Part shown: piece by piece, positions 1 through 12,007 of the stretch
Layout: the number at the start of each line of letters is the position of its first letter
How positions within the stretch are numbered: position 1 is the first letter of the stretch
DNA from: Papaver somniferum
Lineage: Eukaryota; Streptophyta; Magnoliopsida; Ranunculales; Papaveraceae
Direction of reading: 5' to 3'
Assembly (NCBI RefSeq): GCF_003573695.1
Contig: NC_039359.1
Location: 87,028,566 to 87,092,565 of the forward strand
DNA: 64,000 nucleotides
Notes under the pieces: model-generated
Databases searched by the model: none
What the model was told of the DNA's origin: nothing
What the model saw: only the letters and a program-made list of their open reading frames with translations
Position numbers and translations under genes: made by a program

Positions 1-1980
1 AAAAACTTCCATTTCTTTTTAAACGTCCCTGGAATCAAAAGCTCTTCTTAACCTCCAACTTCACCATGTTAAAAGCGCCACCAACTTGGCCGTGTACACG
101 GCAATTACTTGCCTGCCATCGACTGATATCCATCAACTGCGCAACACTCCATCGAATTTCCTTCATCGTCCAACCAGGTCTCCGTTTCTTCATCCCCTGT
201 TGCTGTGACTATTTCTCCATCGAGAACTTTCATATAAACCCTTTGTTCCTCAAATGTTGTCTAGCCAATCCTGCATCCTTACTGCCAAGCTCAAAACAGA
301 TAAACCAATCCTTCATTCTTACTGCCAAGCTCAAGACAGATAAACCAACTCCCTTTGTTCTCGTTCATCAACACAGATTTCTTCTTCTGTAGCCATCTGC
401 CATTAGAGTATCGGCAGTTCGATGCCACCTCCATTCTCGCTACTGCCACCTTCTCAGTCACGTCCAACTCTCCATTCAGCGGGCAACAACAGCTATTTTG
501 TTTGCTTCATCGACACACAAGGTACGAACTCCAGCTGCACTGTCGGCCACAATTCACGACCATCGTAATTTCATTGTTTCCCCCGTCAGTTCTTCTTATT
601 CAGTCCATATGCTTCAATGAATCGAACTCCTAAATATCATTGTTGTACGTACAGTCGAGTAAGCAACAACGACTCCATAGTGCAGCTCCATCATAGTAAA
701 CAATCCTTCTTCTCCTTTCGCATCAACAGCCACAAATCTCTCCAAACAACCGCATTGTTGTAGCCATTTCCATTAACCACGATCGCATCAAGATCATTTC
801 AGGCCAAATCCATCTTCATTCGAACCAACACTGCATACACAACGGAACGAGTTCAGTTAACACAACTCCTCCATCATCTACTGCGTCAGCTAATGGCCTC
901 CATCGAATGCAACCAGTGAGCACCACATCACCACTTTCTATTTCTGGCCCATTGTAAATTCTTCTTTCAGGCAATTCTGCGAAAAACTACAGTGCAACTT
1001 CAGTACGTACAGAGGTAGCCTCCAGCTGGTTGTATGAAACTCCTCTTATATCTTAGTTGCACCTGCAATTTCGAATTCACAAGACCACGAATTTCCCAAG
1101 CATACCAGGACCCTAAAACAATAAAACTCCATGCCTTTCATTCGAGCAATTAATTGCAGTAGCAGCATCATCTAGTATCCATTCTCAATCTTTCAAACAC
1201 AACCACCAGAAATTCCTTAAATTTAGTACCAACAACTGCCATTGCTGTTGTTCTTTCCTGTACAAAAATGCTGCATGCAACGGACCTGCCATACCCATTG
1301 TAGTTACTTAAAGAATAACCGCTGCTGCAATCAGGTTCATACACCGTCAATTCAACTACTCAAGCCTTCATTCAATTGATTGCATCTCAAATCATTTGAG
1401 ATCAAATTAGACCCATTTCAGTCCACAACAAACCATCCTCATTCACGCCTTTCTTCACCTAATTGATTCAATGAATCAATTTCTCAAAATCAGGACAGCA
1501 AGAACAAAACCCATTGTCGAATTTCAGCCATTAGAACAATAGATGCTGTTAAATCCAGGGACATCTTTAACCTTGATGTTGATTGGTTTTCCAATTCATC
1601 TGAAGTCTCCAACTCCTTCCTTGCCCTGTTCTCTCGTCAACAAATTAATCTTCGCACCATTGGAAATGGTGGTGACGGCAGCTGCTCAGGTCCCCGTTCT
1701 GTTCTCAAAACATCACCACCTTCTGGCCGTGAAATGTATGTGGGTGGGCTAGCTTAAATGGTTAACTTGGTGGCCTACAGTCCATTAAGCTTCGTCTTCT
1801 TGACACAGGGAGTAAGTATATGCCGCAAACGCCATACTGCTTCTATTTATCCATTTTTCATCTGAGGATCGAATCCACTTGTAATTTCTAGGAAAGCACT
1901 AAAATTGTGTTATTAGTCAAAATATCGAGTCTTATCGAATATAAATATGGGTATAAAATGTAGCACCTACGTGTTTATCA
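1..1980 (-). repeat. Downstream LTR of the first element (partial)
   Basis: This is the second LTR copy, lined up with 4561-6503. It ends at 1980 with gtgtttatca. Judged from the complete copy, about 1.2 kb of it lies left of the window. Confidence 0.86.
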
Positions 1981-2027
1981 ACACTCCCACACTTATATTT
2001 TGCTAGTCCTCGAGCAAAATAAAGAAT

Positions 2028-2268
2028 TGACCCGCTACACAGCTGGTCACATCATAAGAGAGAATTAGACCCGCTACACAGCTGGTCATAAAAAAATACC
2101 CTACAAAATACTCGTTACACAGCTGGTCATGATAAATACTATACATAAGACCGTTACACAGCTGGTCATAACCCTAAAAATTATAATGATAATAATTTTT
2201 TTTAAGACCCGCTACACTGCTGATCATCTTTTTTTTAGACCCGCTACACAGCTGGTCATAATATTCAA
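2028..2268. repeat. Array of a 22-bp motif with core CAGCTG
   Basis: The sequence gacccgctacacagctggtc or a close variant occurs seven times, at about 2029, 2068, 2110, 2150, 2207, 2238 and nearby. AT-rich spacers of varying length separate the copies. The motif contains the palindrome CAGCTG. It lies just inside the polypurine tract of the first LTR element. Confidence 0.85.
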
Positions 2269-2577
2269 TTTTTTTTTAAATCAAAATTCCCAACAACAGT
2301 GCCACTCCCCCACACTTAAATATTACATTTTCCTCAATGTAATTGAGTCATCCAACGTAGAAATTAAGGTGGGAAATTCTAAAATAAAATATGCAAAAAC
2401 TAAACAAATAAAAATAAAAGATAGAGTGAAGGGAACAAATCTGATGGGTTGACTCCCATGAAGTGAAAGGTATTTGTCTCCCTTTTTACCAGTAGCACGT
2501 TCTCAAACGAGGTGAGGTTAGTACCTCAAAGTAAGCTGGCTATCATATATGTACAACCTCAAAAGTTGAGGATCAAC

Positions 2578-3156
2578 CTAACTAATCTGGTCAGTCGAAA
2601 ACATGAACCTGCAGCAAGAATGATTAATACCCAGAGAGCAGAAACTGAATTCAATCTTATTCAAACCTACCCAACCATATGTGGTACTGTAAAGTAAATC
2701 AGATTCGCAGATAATTAGTAATGATTGCTTAAAGAATTGCACAGTTGTTGTAATCCTTAAATCAGGTTCTAAGTCCGAAGAAATAACTTGCTCGGCAGAT
2801 ATTGGTTCAAATTTACTCGTTGAATAGGGGCTCAATTGAGCAATAATATCACGACTCGCATACCCAATATCATCTAGAATAGTTTCATTATGTGAAAAAT
2901 AAGAATTAGATAGGTCTGACAATGGTTTATGGGTCAAGGTCGGAGCTTTCTCGACTGATGAAACTAGTCGAGACTCGGGATGAACTAGAGGTTCTAGTTT
3001 GGGCTTCCATTTATTAGTGTCTAGCAGCGGTGTGGAGTCTAATAAGGCATTGACTTCACAAATAACACTTTCATCATCAAAATCATACCCAAAATGAGCT
3101 AAGCAAACCTCTAATGGATCTTCCGAGTGGCTATTGCAAAAGCCTTGCGAGTGCAT
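2578..3156 (-). pseudogene. Short ORF, remnant of the gypsy pol linker between protease and reverse transcriptase
   Basis: The 192-residue ORF reads in the sense direction of the element. Its first ~80 residues contain DPLEVCLAHFGYDFDD, VICEVNALLDS, LLDTNKWKPKLEPL and VEKAPTLTHKPL. In intact Athila/Tat-type polyproteins, a similar acidic stretch ending in APTLELKPL lies between the protease and reverse transcriptase. I therefore infer a remnant left after most of gag-pol was deleted. The same block occurs in the ORF at 33472-34155 of another element. The last ~60 residues are not shared and may be read-through. No catalytic motif is present. It could instead be a short protein kept by the non-autonomous family. 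Confidence 0.6.
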
Positions 3157-3300
3157 ACTTTCTTTTCGCCCACAGCACTTCAGGCTAAGGTACTTAAAAA
3201 AATCAAATAAAATACGTAAAAAGAACCAAAAGAAATCTAAAAGAAAAACAAAATAAAATTATGTATAAAAAGATATCAATTAGAGAGTATTTTGCAACCA

Positions 3301-3319
3301 CTCCCCGGCAGCGGCGCCA
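3301..3319 (-). other. Primer-binding site, tRNA-Asp type
   Basis: On the minus strand the sequence is TGGCGCCGCTGCCGGGGAG, five bases after the LTR end. The 3' end of plant tRNA-Asp(GTC) predicts TGGCGCCGTTGCCGGGGA, which differs at one base. This kind of primer site is common in plant Ty3/Gypsy elements of the Athila and Tat groups. Confidence 0.8.
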
Positions 3320-3324
3320 AAAAT

Positions 3325-6300
3325 TGATATGCTTTCGGGATTGCCTATATATATAAACCGCAATCGCACGGTGTCTAACTAGTAGACAGAGGCAAGTACG
3401 AGTCGTTCCCACGAGGAGCGGTGGAAATACCAATAATCAATATTCTCAATTAACCATCAATGATGTTTTTGGATTTTTAGTATTATAAAAACAAAGAAAA
3501 TAAATCAAACAAATAAAATATATTCAACAGGAAAAGTCGGTAACCAGGGTTTATAGTATCCACCACAACTTCTATTCAATTACTGAAATGAAAAATAATC
3601 CATGAGTTATTTATCGTCCGTTCTATTGACATCACCTATTATAAGTATAGAATCGCAAATATCACTGGGACACCCTAAGCATGGCACATCAAAAAATTAA
3701 ACCAAAGCATGCACCATCAAATTGTGTTAGCGAGAAAGTTATATGAAGTTAAATATATGTTTACAAATAATACCCTGCTATTCTAAGCATACCCTATCAA
3801 AGGATTTTCCCAAGCATGGAATATCAAATAATTAGACGAATAAATTTGTAACCCTAACAATTTAGCACAAAGGTTTACAAGCAACAACTCGTTTTCAATA
3901 AATCGATAAACAATATTCAAAAATCAATCTACTCAAATCATAATGGTCTATTGCAAAATCATTCAATTTAGAGTTTCCTAATACCCAAAGTGGTTTCAAT
4001 AATAAACCCTAGTTACAAAGAAATCTAGCAATACATTAAAATGGATTTCTCAAAACCCATAAAAATAATAATCAAGAGATAAGAAAGATAAACCAATAAT
4101 AATCTTGCCGTCACCACGATAAAACCAGTCTTCCTCCCCTCCTTATGAGCAGTTCACCGTCGTCGCCTCTTCTCAGTTCACGGCCGCGACACCGTTCTTT
4201 TCCCCTTCGGCTCTGTGGCCGGCCTCCAAAACCGGTCTCCCTCTTCTTCTCTGTGTTCCTTTTCTTCTTATAGTCTTGCAAACAAATCTGACTAAGACAT
4301 AGTAAAATGCTTAGGCCCAGTCCAATATCGCACTGATTTCCTGAACTCTGGCCTCGACACCACTTTCCATATTCAGCCCGCAACAAACCAGCATATCATC
4401 CGACCAACACATCAATAATCCAAGTCCGGCTACAGCATCAATAATCCAAACTATCGCCATCATCACCAGCAGTACAACTCCGATCTTCTCTCAACTCCAG
4501 TTATAATTCACCGGCAACAGCTCCATGTGTAGTCTCTGCCAAACCCAAATCAAATATAGCAAAAACTTCCATTTCTTTTTAAACGTCCCTGGAATCAAAA
4601 TCTCTTCTTAACCTCCAACTTCACCATGTTAACAGCGCCACCAACTTGGCTGTGTACACGGCAATTACTTGCCTGCCATCGACTGATATCCATCAACTAC
4701 GCAACACTCCATCGAATTTCCTTCATCGTCCGGCCAGGTCTCCGTTTCTTCATCCCCTGTTGCTGTGACTATTTCTCCAACGAGAACTTTCATATAAACC
4801 CTCTGTTCCTCAAATGTTGTCTAGCCAATCCTGCATCCTTACTGCCAAGCTCAAAACAGATAAACCAACTCCCTTTGTTCTCGTTCATCAACACCGATTT
4901 CTTCTTCTGCAGCCATCTGCCATTAGAGTATCGGCAGTTCGATGCCATCTCCATTCTCGCTACTGCCACCTTCTCAGTCACGTCCAACTCTCCATTCAGC
5001 GGGCAATAGCAGCTCTTTTGTTTGCTTCATCGACACACAAGGTACGAACTCCAGCTGCACTGTCGGCCATAATTCACGACCATCGTAATTCCATTGTTTC
5101 CCCCATCAGTTCTTCTTATTCAGTCCATATGCTTCAGTGAATCGAACTCCTAAATATCATTGTTGTACGTACAGTCGAGTAAGCAACAACGACTCCATAG
5201 TGCAGCTCCATCATAGTAAACAAGCTTTCTTCTCCGTTCGCATCAACAGCCACAAATCTCTCCAAATAACCGCATTGTTGTAGCCATTTCCATTAACCAC
5301 GATCGCATCAAGATCATTTCAGGACAAATCCATCTTCATTCGAACCAACACCGCATACACAACGGAACTAGTTCAGTTAACACAACTCCTCCATCATCTA
5401 CTGCGTCAGCTAATGGCCTCCATCGAATTCAACCAGTGAGCACCACATCACCACTTTCTATTTCTGGCCCATTGTAAATTCTTCTTTCAGGCAATTCTGC
5501 GAGCAAATGCAGTGCAACTTCAGTACGTACAGAGGTAGCCTCCAGCTGGTTGTATGAAGCTCCTCTAATATCTTAGTTACACCTGCAATTTCGAATTCAC
5601 AAGACCACGAATTTCCCAAGCATACCAGGACCCTAAAACAATAAAACTTCATGCCATTCATTCGAGCAATTAATTGCATTAGAAGCATCATCTAGTATCC
5701 ATTCTCAATCTCTCAAAAACAACCACCAGAAATCCCTTAAATTCAGTACCAACAGCTGCCATTGATGCTGCTCTTTCCTGTACAAAAATGCTGCCTGCAA
5801 CGGACCTGCCATACCCATTGTAGTTACTTAAAGAATAACCGCTGCTGCAATCAGGTTCATACACCGTCAATTCAACTACTCAAGCCTTCATTCAATTGAC
5901 TGCATCTCAAATCATTTGAGATCAAATTAGACCCATTTCAGTCCACAACAAACCATCCTCATTCACGCCTTTCTTCACCTAAGTGATTCAATGAATCAAT
6001 TTCTCAAAATCAGGACAGCAAGAACAAAACCCATTGTCGAATTTCAGCCATTAGAACAATAGATGCTATTAAATCCAGGGACATCTTTAACCTTGATGTT
6101 GATTGGTTTTCCAATTCATCTGAAGTCTCCAACTCCTTCCTTGCCCTGTTTTCTCGTCAACAAATTATTCTTCGCACCATTGGAAATGGTGGTGACGGCA
6201 GCTGCTCAGGTCCCCGTTCTGTTCTCAAAATATCACCACCTTCTGGCTGTGAAATGTATGTGTGGGTGGTCTAGCTTAAATGGTTAACTTGGTGGCCCAC

Positions 6301-6503
6301 AGTCCATTAAGCTTCGTCTTCTTGACACAGGGAGTAACATATATGCCACAAACGCCATACTGCTTCTATTTATCCATTTTTCATCTGAGGATGGAATCCA
6401 CTTGTAATTTCTACAAAAGCACTAAAATTATGTTATTAGTCAAAATATCGAGTCTTAGCTAATATAAATATGGGTATAAAATATAGCACCTACGTGCTTA
6501 TCA
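3325..6503 (-). repeat. Upstream LTR of the first element (complete, 3179 bp)
   Basis: The LTR starts tgatatgc at 3325 and ends tgcttatca at 6503 on the plus strand. On the minus strand it therefore reads TGATAAGC...GCATATCA. Positions 4561-6503 match 1-1980 with scattered substitutions and small indels. One visible indel is a duplicated stretch around 278-330 in the left copy that is single in the right copy. The ORFs that can be drawn through it are not conserved between the copies, so I read it as non-coding LTR. The part next to the primer-binding site (3330-3430) shares the block gggaacgac...ctagttagac (minus strand) with the LTRs of the element at 31732-36059, so the two are related families. 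Confidence 0.88.
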
Positions 6504-7700
6504 ATAATACTTATGTTCCTCTAAATCTCAGTCCATCAGTTTTCATACCTGATGAGATTATTGATGAGAGTGTTAATGAATGGAGGTTTAGTTTTATTGG
6601 AAGACTTGATTTCGTGAAATTGAAGATATCAGTTGCAGAAACTAGTTTAAGGAAACAATGGACTCTTACTGGTAAGTGTCAGTTTATTCTTATTGGTTCT
6701 TTATTATCAAACTAGAGAATAAGGTTAATATGAAATTTTTGTATGAGGGTTTTTGGGAGGTTGAATCTCAATATCTGAAGCTTCGATACTGGGAACGGGA
6801 ATTTCAAGCCTGAACAACATAAATCTAGTGCTTTTGTATGGATGTTATTTCCTGGTCTTAGTATTGAGTATTGGAAAGAAGATATTCTTATGTCCATGGG
6901 TAGAGCAATTGGTAGAACAATTCGGATTGATACTACAACATTGAAAAGAGAAATTGGATAATATGCTAGTATTTTGGTGGAAGTAGATCTCTCAAATGAA
7001 ATTCCAAATAAAGTTGTGGTGGAATCAAAGTATTGTAAATTTGAGCAAGAAATTACTGTATCCAATCTGCCTAAATTTTGTAGTAAGTGCAAGATTGTGA
7101 CTCATTTGGTGACTGAATGTAGAGTAGCAAGAAAAGAACAAAATCAAGGTGCTAAACTGAATAAACCTCAATGGAGGTACACTCCCAAAAAAAGTTACAA
7201 TGCAAAACTCAGGTGGCTTTGATATATGTTTTCGGAGTCAAACTGTGATGTAGAAGAAGTGGATGCAATAATTCCTCCTATTATGAAATTTACTCCACCA
7301 ATTGATAAGGAGAAAGCATTTACTGGTCTTCTGGAATCACCTAAGGAGTTTCCTTCTTTAATCTGTGGGTAAAATTATTGATGTGGGTGCAAGTGTGCAG
7401 GCATTACATTCAGTTGTTGAAATTTCTTCTAGTGTAACAGCTATAGAGCAAATTAATATAGTCACTGTTGATCCTGAAGTAGAACCAGTGCCCAACAATG
7501 TCTCAACTGAGATACTAACTGCTCAAGTTTTATCAACAATAAACACTGAAGTAACAAATACAGATGGCTGGAAGGAGGTAACTTGTACCAATACAAATTT
7601 CAGAAAAGTGAATACTTCAAATTCATGTAAAGGTTTTGTCTCTCCAAGTAAATTTCAAGCACTAATTTAGGTAGCTGAAAAACAGGATCATATTTTTTCT
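6504..7700 (+). pseudogene. LINE ORF1 remnant (DUF4283-like plus CCHC zinc knuckle)
   Basis: Around 6570-6715 the translation WRFSFIGRLDFVKLKISVAE resembles the DUF4283 domain found at the start of plant LINE ORF1 proteins. At 7040-7120 the residues FCSKCKIVTHLVTEC form a CX2CX4HX4C zinc knuckle (C, C, H and C present). The segments are in different frames and are separated by stops near 6713, 7220 and 7668. The 101-residue stretch at 7365-7670 is probably the low-complexity C-terminal part. The protein would bind RNA in the retrotransposition particle; this copy cannot make it whole. Confidence 0.72.
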
Positions 7701-7823
7701 AAAATGATCAGCAAACCTGTTAAAGGTGTTCCTAATGTCATAACTAGAAAACAAGCTAGTACTTCAGTTAAATCAAATGTTAGTATGGGAGGTACAAGTA
7801 CTTCTCAAATAACTCAATCTCAA

Positions 7824-8510
7824 TGAAAGTACTTTACTTGAATATCAGAGGCTTGGAAAAAATTCAAACCAAAGATAAACTGAGAAATTTAGTAAAAAAA
7901 ATTTAGTCCTTCTTTATTATGGGTAGTTGAACCTAAAATAAAAGCATCTTGTGGTGGAATTAAGAGTTTGAATTTAGTTGGGATGAGTAAAATGATTATA
8001 CATAATTCTAGTAACACTGCAAAGGGTAATATATGTATTTTTTGGAATTCTTCTTTATGTAAACCAGTAGTGATTTCATCTTCAAGTGAAGCTATTACTG
8101 TTAAAGTGGGTGACGTTATGGTTACTGGGATTCATGCAGCAAGCATTAATGTGGATAGAAGAGACTTATGGGAAGAGCTGACAGAAATTAGTCAAATGAA
8201 CTATCCATGGATGATAATTGGGGATTTTAATGTTGTACTGAGTTATGATGAAAAGGTTGGAGGTACAAGACCACTCAGAGTATCAATGCAGGATTTTAAA
8301 GACTGTCTAGAGTTTTGCAATTTAATTCAAGCCACAAAAACTGGAATCAAATTTTCTTGGTGCAATAATAGAGTTGGTAAAAATAGAATTTTATGTGATC
8401 TTGATAAAGCATTCTATAACCTTGAATGGTTGGAAAAATATGATGGTTAGTCATACAAAGTAGGTGTAAGAGGAACATCTGATCATGGTCCCCTATTTGG
8501 TTCTGTTGTG
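7824..8510 (+). pseudogene. LINE ORF2, endonuclease region (broken)
   Basis: The likely ORF2 start is the ATG at 7824 (MKVLYLNIRGL), which is how plant LINE endonucleases usually begin. The frame shifts in an A-run near 7895-7905. It then continues with VEPKIKAS, an NICIFWNSS stretch, IIGDFNVVLS (the GDFN motif of APE-type endonucleases, about 8215-8240) and GTSDHGPL (the SDH motif, about 8470-8495). A stop at 8446-8448 falls between the last two. The enzyme would nick target DNA to prime reverse transcription. Confidence 0.8.
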
Positions 8511-10410
8511 AATACTTGCAAGCCCGTGAATGCCCCTTTTAGGTATCAACATATTTGGACTTCTCATCCTGGTTTTCTTGAAGTGATCAAAAATGTATGG
8601 AATGAAGCAAGTTCAGGTAATCCAACTTTTTCTTTTATGAATAAACTAAAGAGATTAAAACAAATATTGAAAAAATCGAATTGGGAGGTTTTTGGAGATC
8701 TCAGAGTCAAAGTAAAGAATACATAAGATGAGGTACTTGCAGCTTCTCTGTTATCAGACGCAGATCCTGAAAATGTTGAGATATTAAACAAACTGGTAAC
8801 AGCAAGGGGGAGACATGAAATTGCTTCTCAGCAATATAATGAATTAATGAGGGCTAAGTCTAGAGTGAAATGGATAAATGAGGGTGGTGCTAATACATCA
8901 TTATTTCATGCATCTATTAAACTAAGGCAATCTCAAAACAATACTACTGAACTGGAAAGCACTGGAGGCAATGTGGTAACTGAACAATCTCAAATTGCAG
9001 ATATTTTGGTTGAACATTATACAAAGAAATTTGAATATCAGAATATTACAATTCAAGAAGAGATTTTGGATGTAATTCCTAAACTTATAAATGATAAAGA
9101 TAAAAACTTCCTCGATGTTGTTCCCACTGCAATGGAAATTAAAGAAGCAGTTTATGGCATGAATGCAAATAGAGCTCCAGGGCCAGATGGATTTCCTGAC
9201 AGTTTCTACAAGTTTGCATGGGACATTATTGGTTCAAAGTTAATTGAAGCAATACAATTCTGTTGGATTCACAGATTTATACCTAAAGGTTTAAACTCTA
9301 ACTTCCTGATTTTTACTTCCTAAAATTCAAGGTGCAAGAAGAGCAGAGCAATTTAGGCCTATTGGTTTAGCTAATTTCATCTTCGAAATATTTAGTAGAA
9401 TCATTAATACAAGAGTAAGTACTATGATTAAAAGAATCATTTCTATTCAACAAGGTGCATATATTAAGGGGAGTAATATTCATGATAAAATTGTGTTAGC
9501 CTCTGAAATGATTAATGAACTCAATATTAAGAGGAGAGGTGGAAATGTTGGGCTTAAACTGGATATAACTCAAGCATATGATTCATTGAGTTGGGAATTC
9601 TTGTTTGAAGTGCTTAGAAGATTTGGATTTTTTGAAATTGGTATTAGTTGGCTCAGGAAAATATTTGAATCTGCAATGATCTTTGTACTTGCCAATGGTG
9701 ATCCATGTGGCTTTTTTGTTGTTGAAAGGGGTCTAAGACAAGGTGATCCATTGTCACCCATTTTATTCATTCTTGCAGAAGAAGTTCTTAGCAGAAATAT
9801 ATCAAAAATGGTGCAGGAGGGTAAGATACAAGCAATGGTGACTAGAGGTAATTGTCAGCCTTCACACTTAACGTTTGTTGATGATATTTTCATATTCTGC
9901 AATGGCCACAAAAAATCATTGGATAATTTGATGAATTTATTGAGTAAATATCAGACTTCATCTAGTCAAGTGGTGAATAGGAACAAAAGTAAATGTTTTG
10001 TTGGTGGAGTTTCAAATGCAAGAAGAATTGAAATAGTTGAATATCTACAAATGAGACTATCAGAGTTGCCTGATACTTACTTGGGGTCCATTTTAAATCC
10101 TGGCAGAGTAAAATCATATCAAGTTTGGGGATGGTGGAATTAATGCAGAAGATGTTAGCTGGTTGGATGGGTAAGCTATTATCCTTCTCTGCAAGACTAA
10201 CTTTGGTTAAACATGTATTATGTAGCATTCCCATATATAATATGGGTATTTACAAATGGCCTAAAACTATTATCAAGGAATATGAGAAAATTATCATAAA
10301 TTTCCTCTGGTATGGAGATCCTGCAGTCAAAAAGTTAGTTACTATGAAATGGGATGAAGTTAATGCTCCAATAATGGAAGGTGGTTTGGGATTAAGAGAT
10401 TGGAAGTGAT
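8511..10410 (+). pseudogene. LINE ORF2, reverse transcriptase region (broken)
   Basis: Recognisable blocks are NRAPGPDGFPDSFYKF (about 9165-9215), EQFRPIGLANF (about 9345-9385), LKLDITQAYDSLSW (about 9550-9595), GLRQGDPLSPILF (about 9730-9768) and FVDDIFIFCNG (about 9872-9905). FVDD replaces the usual (F/Y)xDD and keeps both aspartates. A stop near 8724, a frameshift near 9310-9325 and another near 10120 break the frame. The segment after 10125 (thumb, AGWMGKLLSFSARLTLVKHV) is in a new frame. This is the polymerase core of the LINE. Confidence 0.85.
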
Positions 10411-10654
10411 GAATAAAGCTTTGTTAATGAAACTCTTTTGGAAAATCGAAACAGAGGAGGTGGAGTGGACTCAGTTCATGAGAGCTAAGTACAAAAACAA
10501 AAATAATGAATGAATATCATCTTACAGACAATCATCAATTTGGCCAGGAATTAAATGGGTCATTTCAGAGGTGAATGAAGGAAAAAGATGGATAGTTGGA
10601 GATGGTAAAACTAATATATGTGTCGAATGATAACTGGATCAAGGAATATGCCTT

Positions 10655-11901
10655 GGGAAAAATATTGTTTGGTCCTTTTTTAGGTGGTCCGAAGTCAGTT
10701 TGGTCCTTTGGGAAAACACCTTTACGGTTTGGTCCATAATTATTTAAAAATATTAAATAAACAAAAGTACCCTTCTGTGTTAATTTCTACTTATTTTTTT
10801 GTAGCATTTCATTCTTGAAAATGAACTCCTGTTAATTTCTACTTATTTTTTCAGAAATCACCTATATAAACCAGAGTTCATTCCAGAAATGAACTCCATA
10901 TAAAAACCTAAAAAAACCAGAGTCCATTCCAGAAATGAACTCCATATAAAAACCTAAAAAAACAGAGTTCATTCCAGAAATGTACTCCATATAAAAACCT
11001 AAAATATCCAGAGTTCATTCCAGAAATGAACTCCGTATAATAAAAACAAAAAAAAAACAGAGTTCATTCCAGAAATGAACTCCATATAAAAACCTAAAAA
11101 AACAGAGTTCATTCAAGAAATGAACTCCATATAAAAACCTAAAAAAAAACAGAGTTCATTCCAGAAATGAACTTCATATAAAAACATAAAAACACAGAGT
11201 TCATTCATGGAATGAACTGCAGTCATCATCTTCGTCGTCTTCAACAACAACAAAAATAAATTCTTCAACAGCAGCAACAGTACCAGAGAAGAAGAACACA
11301 AAAGATAATCATCGTTCATCATCCTCTTCATCGTCAAAACTTAGAAAAAACGGAAGAAGAAGATTTTTTTCATCATCATCTTCATTGTCACGTCTTAGTC
11401 ATCATCATCATCATCGTCTTCGTCATCTTCAACACGAGTTCATCTTCGATTTTTATAATCAAATCAAGATCTTCGTACTGAAAAATCAAAATCTTTAAAA
11501 TAAATAACCAAATCGGTTTCTATAATCAAATCAAATCCATCTTTAAAAATAAATCTTCATCCTTAATCTTAAACAGTAGCAGAAAGAAAAAAGAAGAAGA
11601 AAAAAAGTAGATCTGGAAAAAAAAAGAGGCGAGAGAAAATAAATCTGAAAATTATTCTCTTCTCTCCTAATAATGAGTATATATATGCTCCATTAAAAGG
11701 TTATCTCTGCCACTACCATTTGACAATTACATCATCCATGACGTCATCCCGCGTGGGTATTGTCCACCCTAGGACCAAACCATAATTTCTAGGACCAAAC
11801 TATAATATATTTTCCCAAAAAGGACCAAACAGAAAATTGACTAAGTCAATTGGACTAGACTCTCTAATATATTATTCCTGGGACCTATTGGTATATCCTA
11901 C
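10655..11901. mobile_element. Non-autonomous DNA transposon inside the LINE, 9-bp target duplication
   Basis: The 9-mer atatgcctt occurs at 10646-10654 and again at 11902-11910. Removing the element and one copy restores a plausible LINE sequence. A 9-bp duplication is typical of Mutator-like elements. Both ends carry inverted copies of TTTGGTCC: near 10668, 10704 and 10730 in plus orientation, and near 11770, 11791 and 11822 in minus orientation. The inverted similarity is subterminal and imperfect. There is no transposase. The middle is a tandem array followed by CT/TC-rich and A-rich DNA (11220-11650). Confidence 0.72.
10868..11215. repeat. Tandem repeat of ~45 bp, each unit holding a palindrome
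   Basis: About eight units read cagagttcattccagaaatg followed by aactccatataaaaacctaa and a short A-run. Within each unit gagttcatt-ccaga-aatgaactc is an inverted repeat able to form a 9-bp stem. The units differ by single bases and by the length of the A-run. Confidence 0.9.
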
Positions 11902-12007
11902 ATATGCCTTATTTTAGAGGCATTCTGAGGATAATTATGTCCAAATGAATAAGAATTTGAAAGTAGCTAATCTAATTGTGGATGGTGTATGGAAAATCCC
12001 CGAGTAA

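Larger units (their letters stand above)
1..6503 (-). mobile_element. Non-autonomous Ty3/Gypsy-type LTR retrotransposon, truncated by the left window edge
   Basis: Positions 1-1980 and 4561-6503 are near-identical direct repeats. They are parts of two LTRs that begin TG and end CA. Read on the minus strand, the upstream LTR is 3325-6503 (3179 bp), the internal region is 1981-3324, and the downstream LTR runs from 1980 off the left edge. A primer-binding site complementary to the plant tRNA-Asp 3' end directly follows the upstream LTR, and a purine-rich tract precedes the downstream one. The internal region is only 1.34 kb and holds one short ORF, with no reverse transcriptase, integrase or capsid domain, so movement would depend on another element. 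Bases 6504-6508 (ataat) are the expected right copy of the target duplication; the left copy lies outside the window. The element interrupts a LINE whose coding sequence resumes at 6504. Confidence 0.88.

Noticed and set aside
66..5140. ORFs of 60-127 residues on either strand in the first element's LTRs (66-633, 1168-1752, 4626-5140, 5458-5870)
   Set aside because: They lie in LTR DNA, their frames are interrupted differently in the two copies, and they carry no domain.
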